The notes under the pieces are model-generated. The model saw only the letters and a list, made by a program, of their open reading frames with translations. It did not search any database and was not told the origin of the DNA. Below, one piece after another: positions 13,437 through 17,302 of a stretch of 17,302 bases of DNA (positions are counted from its first letter, which is position 1; every line of letters starts with the position of its first letter). Both the position numbers and the translations under genes were made by a program. This stretch comes from a bacterium (GTDB lineage: Bacteria > Electryoneota > Electryoneia > Electryoneales > Electryoneaceae): contig WJJA01000349.1 in NCBI GenBank assembly GCA_014729955.1, forward strand, positions 1-17,302, written 5' to 3'.

Positions 13437-15347
13437 AAGGCGGGCGAAGCGTTCGTAATGGGATCGTTAACTCTGGACAACCGTATCCTGATGGCACCGG
13501 TGAAGACCGGATACGGCACGCCGGAAGGCTGCGTCACGGACCGCACGGTCGCCTATTTCCACCGTCGGGCTCAGGGCGGTGCGGGTGCGTTGATCTCCGA
13601 GCCGCTCTTTATCGATCGCAGGGGACGTGAACATCCGAAGCAGCTCGGTATTGCCGGCGACGATCACATCGAAGGGCTTGCCCGCCTGGTTTCCGCAATT
13701 CATGACGGCGGCTCCAAAGCGATCGCGCATCTCAATCATGCCGGCCGCGGCGCCAATCCGAAGGCGTCCGGTATGCCGACCGAAGCTCCGAGCGCGGCGG
13801 CCTGCCCGGCGACCGGGGTGATGCCGGAAGTGATGAGCGCGGTACGTGTCCATGAAGTGATCGACGCATGGGCACATGCTGCGGGCCGTGCGAAGCAAGC
13901 CGGGTTTGACGCCGTGGAGGTGCAATTCGGCCTGGGGTACCTGGTCGCCCAGTTCGCGCAGAAGCGCACCAACCAACGGACCGATGAATTCGGCATTTCC
14001 GAAGACGGTGTCAATCCTTTCGGCGACAGGCTGCTTGACGCGATACGCGCAACCGTCGGACCCGAGTATCCGATCCTGGTTCGCCTTTCAGCATCGGAAC
14101 AGGTGGACGGGGGCTGGACACTCGAGGATGCGAAACAGCTGGTGCGCCGCCTCCAGACGCAGGGAGTCGCCGCTCTGCACATCGTCACAGGGTCGGTCTG
14201 CGACAGTCCGCCCTGGTACTACCAGCACATGGCACTGCCACCGGGGGTGAACCAGAAGCTCTGTGCGGAGTTGAAACGGGAAACCGCACTGCCGGTGATC
14301 GTCGCGGGTCGTATGGACGATCCCGATGAGATCGAGACGGTGTTGCGAAAGGGTGTGGCGGATGCGGTGGGGATCGGCCGTGCCCTCGTCGCCGACCCGG
14401 ATCTGCCGCGCCTGATGCTGCAGGGGCGAACGGACGAGATCGCACGGTGCGGACACTGCCTGCAGGGATGCCTGGCCAATGTGAAGGCCGGCATCGGCAT
14501 CGGCTGCATCATCAACCCAACAGTCGGTCATGAATCGGTGGTGGTGGAGCCGGCGGCTGTGAAAAAACGAATCGTGGTGGTCGGCGGCGGACCGGCGGGA
14601 TTGCAGGCGGCGATTACCCTGCGCGAACGGGGCCATGATGCATTGCTGTTCGAAGCCTCCGATCACCCGGGTGGTCAGTTTGACCTGGCGTTCCTTGTAC
14701 CCGGCAAGGGCGACATGGAACATCCGTACGGTCACCTGCCGGCAAAGGCCGAACGGCTGGGAGTACAAATCTGGCTGAATGTAGAGGCAGGCTTTCAACG
14801 AATCGACGAGCTGCAGCCCGACGAGGTCGTCATCGCCACCGGGTCAACCCTGCGTATGCCGTCCATCCCCGGTCTGGAAGGCGCCCTCAACGGTGAAGAC
14901 CTGTTGCTGGAACGGAGTCGTGTGGGTAAAAAGGTGTTGATCATCGGCGGCGGCCTGATCGGAATCGAGTCGGCCGAGTTGCTCGCACCGAAGGGTCATG
15001 AGGTTACCATTGTCGAGCTGCTCGATGATATCGCCCGCGACATGGAGCCGGTCAGCCGGAAACTCGCCCTGAAGTTCCTGCAGCAGCACAATATCCCGGT
15101 GTATACCGGCACACAGGTGCTGCGCTTTGAAGGGGGCCACGCCCTGTTTCAGCATGGACAGGGGCCGGAAGAGCGAATAGGACCCTTCGATACGGTTGTC
15201 GTCGCGGTCGGCGCACAACCGCGCGACGTTCTCAGCGAGGAACTGCTGAAAAAGGGGTACAATGTGCATGTAATCGGTGACGCCAAACAGCCGCGCCGGA
15301 TCTACGATGCAGTGCGGGAAGGCTGGGAGACCGCACGACTGTTGTGA
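13434..15347 (+). CDS. FadH-type old yellow enzyme family NAD(P)H:flavin/4Fe-4S oxidoreductase
   Basis: Protein of 637 residues, the normal length for the 2,4-dienoyl-CoA reductase/enoate reductase/trimethylamine dehydrogenase group. An FMN-binding TIM barrel spans about 1-330 (HLNHAGR at 99-105, TNQRTDEFG at 179-187, VGIGRALVADPDL near 312-324). Four Cys with the spacing of the 4Fe-4S cluster follow: C339, C342, C346 and C358. The FAD-binding motif VVGGGPAGL (about 382-390) and NAD(P)-binding motif IIGGGLIGIESAEL (about 503-516) complete it. In typical family members a HxxH pair precedes GYL; here those positions are Q164 and L167, with Y169 kept. The electron path should run NAD(P)H to FAD to 4Fe-4S to FMN to an unsaturated substrate in the cytoplasm, but the substrate cannot be assigned. 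The gene is monocistronic, followed by a terminator. Confidence 0.93.
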   Translation: MKAGEAFVMGSLTLDNRILMAPVKTGYGTPEGCVTDRTVAYFHRRAQGGAGALISEPLFIDRRGREHPKQLGIAGDDHIEGLARLVSAIHDGGSKAIAHLNHAGRGANPKASGMPTEAPSAAACPATGVMPEVMSAVRVHEVIDAWAHAAGRAKQAGFDAVEVQFGLGYLVAQFAQKRTNQRTDEFGISEDGVNPFGDRLLDAIRATVGPEYPILVRLSASEQVDGGWTLEDAKQLVRRLQTQGVAALHIVTGSVCDSPPWYYQHMALPPGVNQKLCAELKRETALPVIVAGRMDDPDEIETVLRKGVADAVGIGRALVADPDLPRLMLQGRTDEIARCGHCLQGCLANVKAGIGIGCIINPTVGHESVVVEPAAVKKRIVVVGGGPAGLQAAITLRERGHDALLFEASDHPGGQFDLAFLVPGKGDMEHPYGHLPAKAERLGVQIWLNVEAGFQRIDELQPDEVVIATGSTLRMPSIPGLEGALNGEDLLLERSRVGKKVLIIGGGLIGIESAELLAPKGHEVTIVELLDDIARDMEPVSRKLALKFLQQHNIPVYTGTQVLRFEGGHALFQHGQGPEERIGPFDTVVVAVGAQPRDVLSEELLKKGYNVHVIGDAKQPRRIYDAVREGWETARLL

Positions 15348-15421
15348 CTATGTATTACCTCGAAGTCGATCCGCTTCACCTGAACGTTATGCGACCGGAT
15401 ACTTCGCTGTTTTCACCACCC

Positions 15422-15472
15422 AAACCTTGCCTGGGCAAACTCCAAACCTGATGGCAAGGTTTTCGTGTTTTT
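15422..15472 (+). terminator. Rho-independent terminator after the flavin reductase
   Basis: AAACCTTGCC (15422-15431) and GGCAAGGTTT (15453-15462) form a perfect 10-bp stem with a 21-base loop. TCGTG and a TTTTT run (about 15467-15471) follow. The loop is longer than usual. Confidence 0.6.
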
Positions 15473-15517
15473 AGCCTTTAAATAGAGAACAAAACATGCC
15501 AAATGAATCATCAAATC

Positions 15518-15547
15518 TTGCATGATTTCTGACCACGGTGCTACAAT
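15518..15547 (+). promoter_or_regulatory. Candidate sigma70 promoter for the secreted protein gene
   Basis: TTGCAT (15518-15523) and TACAAT (15542-15547) are separated by 18 bases. A second TACAAT occurs at 15558-15563. The leader before ATG 15618 would be about 65 bases. Confidence 0.42.
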
Positions 15548-15617
15548 TACGGTTCGTTACAATACGGCATCTTCAACCTGAAACCGGTAAAGGGAAACCG
15601 TACAGCGGGAGGAACTG

Positions 15618-16394
15618 ATGAAGAGCAGCATGTTTCGTGTCATGGCGGTATGGGTAGTACTTCTCGGCCTGTCAGCCCATACGGCATATGCCGGTACGGG
15701 CAAGTTTGTGTATGTCTTCAAGGACAAAAAATACACCGCGCAGTTGAATGAAAAGAGTCTCAAACCGGACGGCAGCGGCAATGCAGCGGTGAGCATCGAG
15801 CAGGGTGTATACAACCTGGATGTTTTCAAAGGCACCCCCTCGCCCGCGAACCGTGTCATGCAGCTTCCGATCTTTATTCCCGCGGGTTACACCATCCAGG
15901 CGTACTATACCGACGGCGGCCTGGTGGTTTCGAGTGCTGAAGTGCATGATGCCGCCGCCGCGACATCGGGAATGATGCAGGACGTGCAGGTGCATATGCA
16001 GGTGCAGGAATCCGGCCACAGCACGAGCACACAGGTGACCGCCGGCGGTATGGGCATGACCGTGCAGGTGCAGGAGACGGGCACCATGTCCGAATCGGCT
16101 CCCATGCAGCAACCGGTAGAGGAAAAGCGACCTTCCAAGATCACCTTCCTCAGCGAAGAGGGCATGTGCGAGATTTACTGGGACGGCAAGCTGGTAATTG
16201 ACATGGACATGGGCGACATCGATGAGATGGCGCGCGGTGTCATCAGCGACATCGAACCCGGCACCTACCACCTCAAAATCGAACACTTCATGGATGAATG
16301 GTACAACGATAAATTCAAGGTCGGCAGCGGCGAACACATCAAGATCCGGATCGACCCGGGCACCTTTGACGTGATCGCACGAGACGAACTTTAG
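15618..16394 (+). CDS. Secreted protein with two beta-rich (PEGA-like) halves and a Gln/Val/Met linker
   Basis: Protein of 258 residues. A signal peptide (1-25) has a basic start, a hydrophobic core at about 8-20 and an AYA cleavage site. The N-terminal half (about 27-110) opens with GKFVYVFKDKKYTAQL, has a PDGSGNAAVSIEQGVYNLDVFKG hairpin region, and closes with IPAGYTIQAYY. The C-terminal half (about 172-258) repeats this layout: KITFLSEEGMCEIYWDGK, then DIEPGTYHLKIE, then GEHIKIRIDPGTF. The pattern of strand, DG turn, PG turn and strand recalls PEGA or Ig-like surface modules. The linker (about 118-168) contains two VQVQE(S/T)G repeats and many Met and Gln. I recognise no specific family. 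GGGAGG (15607-15612) precedes the ATG, and a strong terminator follows. A periplasmic or surface location is expected. Confidence 0.85.
   Translation: MKSSMFRVMAVWVVLLGLSAHTAYAGTGKFVYVFKDKKYTAQLNEKSLKPDGSGNAAVSIEQGVYNLDVFKGTPSPANRVMQLPIFIPAGYTIQAYYTDGGLVVSSAEVHDAAAATSGMMQDVQVHMQVQESGHSTSTQVTAGGMGMTVQVQETGTMSESAPMQQPVEEKRPSKITFLSEEGMCEIYWDGKLVIDMDMGDIDEMARGVISDIEPGTYHLKIEHFMDEWYNDKFKVGSGEHIKIRIDPGTFDVIARDEL
15984..16076 (+). repeat. Short in-gene repeats encoding the VQVQE linker
   Basis: GTGCAGGTGCA and close variants occur at 15984-15994, about 15997-16008 and 16062-16072, encoding VQV-type dipeptide repeats within the secreted protein linker. Such repeats can change in number by slippage, which would alter linker length. 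Confidence 0.5.
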
Positions 16395-16438
16395 ACAACC
16401 GGCCTCGCTTTCAGTCGGAGTGTTCTCGTTTTTCATAC

Positions 16439-16475
16439 AAGACGACTGTTCCGTTACGGTGCGGTCGTCTTTTTA
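16439..16475 (+). terminator. Rho-independent terminator after the secreted protein gene
   Basis: AAGACGAC (16439-16446) and GTCGTCTT (16464-16471) form a perfect 8-bp stem around a 17-base loop with its own small CCG/CGG pairing. The 3' arm runs into TTTTTATT. It lies 45 bases after the stop codon. Confidence 0.8.
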
Positions 16476-16593
16476 TTCTGCAACCTGGTGTCGGACCCTC
16501 GCATCGCAATCCTTTGATCGCGATTTATACGCTCATCATTTCAAGAAAAACACCAAATTTATCGCGTCTGTGTTCACATTTGATCCAAATTGA

Positions 16594-16634
16594 GGTTACT
16601 TGGCAAGGTGACCTGTCTTGTACCGGAAGTAACC
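16594..16634. repeat. Inverted repeat flanking the PAS gene promoter
   Basis: GGTTACTT (16594-16601) and AAGTAACC (16627-16634) are perfect reverse complements separated by 25 bases. The left arm lies upstream of the -35 element and the right arm lies in the -35/-10 spacer, so a regulator bound to both would block or bend the promoter. Confidence 0.38.
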
Positions 16635-16647
16635 CCATGTATATACT
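16618..16647 (+). promoter_or_regulatory. Candidate sigma70 promoter for the PAS sensor gene
   Basis: TTGTAC (16618-16623) and TATACT (16642-16647) are separated by 18 bases, with a good -10 and a weak -35. Transcription would begin about 40 bases before the TTG start at 16694. Confidence 0.48.
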
Positions 16648-16674
16648 GTACCATCCGGCTTGCGGGATCGTTTG

Positions 16675-16696
16675 AAGAGGAGGTGAACCGGCCTTG
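16675..16696 (+). promoter_or_regulatory. Strong ribosome binding site deciding a TTG start
   Basis: AAGAGGAGGTGA (16675-16686) is an almost perfect anti-16S match. It stands 7 bases before TTG 16694-16696, the first in-frame start after an in-frame TGA at 16672-16674. No in-frame ATG is closer. Confidence 0.7.
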
Positions 16697-17302
16697 GAGA
16701 CAGCGTCAGCGAACGGCAGTAACGGGCTCGAAGCCCTGGACAGCGATCTGCGCCGTGTATTGGACACGATCAATGAGATCGTCATAGTGCTTGATGAAAA
16801 CGGTGTGATCCGGTACGCGTCCACAGCATGGGAACGGATTCTCGGCCAGACGGTCGGTCGTGTACAGGGTCTGGCCCTGGTCGACTGGATGCACCCGGAC
16901 GATTGCGCCGGGTTCCAGATGCAGTTTCGCATCGCGCTGCAAAGCGAAGCGTCCAACCCGTCGCTGGAATTCCGGTTGCGAGTCGAAGAAGGCGGCTGGC
17001 GACGCATGCGTCTGAATGCAGGGTGGGCGGATCGGCCGGTCGGAGAAGATGTGCGCATTGTCGGTGTGTTGCGGGATATCACCGATCTTCACATGACCGA
17101 AGAGACATTGCGACAGCGCGAAGAGCTGTTTCGGTCGTTGATTATGAACATGCTCGAAGCATCCGCTGTCCTCTATTACGACGGCATGATCCTGATGGCC
17201 AACCATGCCGCCGCACGGATGCTTGGCTTCCAACAGCCGGAAGAGATGCTCGGCCTGCAGTTCCTTGATTTCATCGCCACAGACGACCGGGAACGTGCGG
17301 CA
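16694..17302 (+). CDS. Multi-PAS sensor protein (partial, runs off the window)
   Basis: The reading frame is open from TTG 16694 to the window end, 203 residues so far. No signal peptide or membrane helix is seen, so a cytoplasmic sensor is likely. A first PAS domain covers about 18-135: the opening LDTINEIVIVLDENGVIRYAS, WERILGQ, the MHPDD motif near 75, then the PAC closing strand VRIVGVLRDITDLHMTEE. A short helical linker (EETLRQREELFRSLI) leads into a second PAS domain from about 145 (YYDGMILMANHAAARMLGF), cut off by the window end. PAS domains sense ligands, redox state or light for histidine kinases, diguanylate cyclases or regulators; the output domain is not visible. It is expressed separately from the secreted protein, behind its terminator. 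Confidence 0.88.
   Translation, partial: METASANGSNGLEALDSDLRRVLDTINEIVIVLDENGVIRYASTAWERILGQTVGRVQGLALVDWMHPDDCAGFQMQFRIALQSEASNPSLEFRLRVEEGGWRRMRLNAGWADRPVGEDVRIVGVLRDITDLHMTEETLRQREELFRSLIMNMLEASAVLYYDGMILMANHAAARMLGFQQPEEMLGLQFLDFIATDDRERAA

Overview
The window comes from a Gram-negative, GC-rich bacterium. The supporting evidence is a lipoprotein-type signal, secreted and exopolysaccharide-type envelope proteins, and Shine-Dalgarno-led genes. NifX/NifB-like proteins, a DUF134 regulator, a DUF5320-like protein and a 4Fe-4S old-yellow-enzyme reductase together are typical of anaerobes or facultative anaerobes. The Ig/PKD-rich lipoprotein has the flavour of the Fibrobacteres-Chlorobi-Bacteroidetes group and related candidate phyla, but I cannot place the organism more precisely.

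Region 1 (1-9969, all + strand) is a tightly packed operon that looks like a synthase-dependent exopolysaccharide export and modification locus. It holds the last residues of a probable outer-membrane beta-barrel (1-69), a PgaC/BcsA-like membrane glycosyltransferase family 2 synthase (94-1791), and a one-pass membrane protein with a long acidic/proline-rich tail (1825-2550). Next come a very large polysaccharide deacetylase with an amidotransferase-like front domain, a C-terminal membrane anchor and a disordered tail of about 400 residues (2525-5725), and a paralogue of that enzyme in which every recognisable catalytic residue is replaced (5852-8041). The operon ends with a lipoprotein-like chain of Ig/PKD-type repeats closing in a concanavalin-like domain (8038-9969). 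Genes overlap or nearly touch, except for a 126-base gap before the pseudo-deacetylase that contains competing hairpins. Inferred job: polymerise an N-acetylated polysaccharide across the inner membrane, trim acetyl groups in the periplasm, and export or anchor the product.

Region 2 (10017-13109, all - strand) is a loose series of five small genes, each with its own sizeable upstream region: NifX/NifB-like protein 1, a DUF134 DNA-binding protein, NifX/NifB-like protein 2, a short DUF5320-like protein, and NifX/NifB-like protein 3 with a Gly/His-rich tail. No nitrogenase gene is present. Palindromes and inverted repeats lie upstream of several of these genes, and the DUF134 protein is the obvious candidate regulator.

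Region 3 (13434-17302, + strand) carries an FadH-type flavin/4Fe-4S oxidoreductase followed by a terminator, a secreted protein with two beta-rich halves followed by a strong terminator, and the start of a multi-PAS sensor protein that begins with TTG and runs off the window end. The 5' boundary (barrel) and 3' boundary (PAS protein) genes are both truncated by the window.
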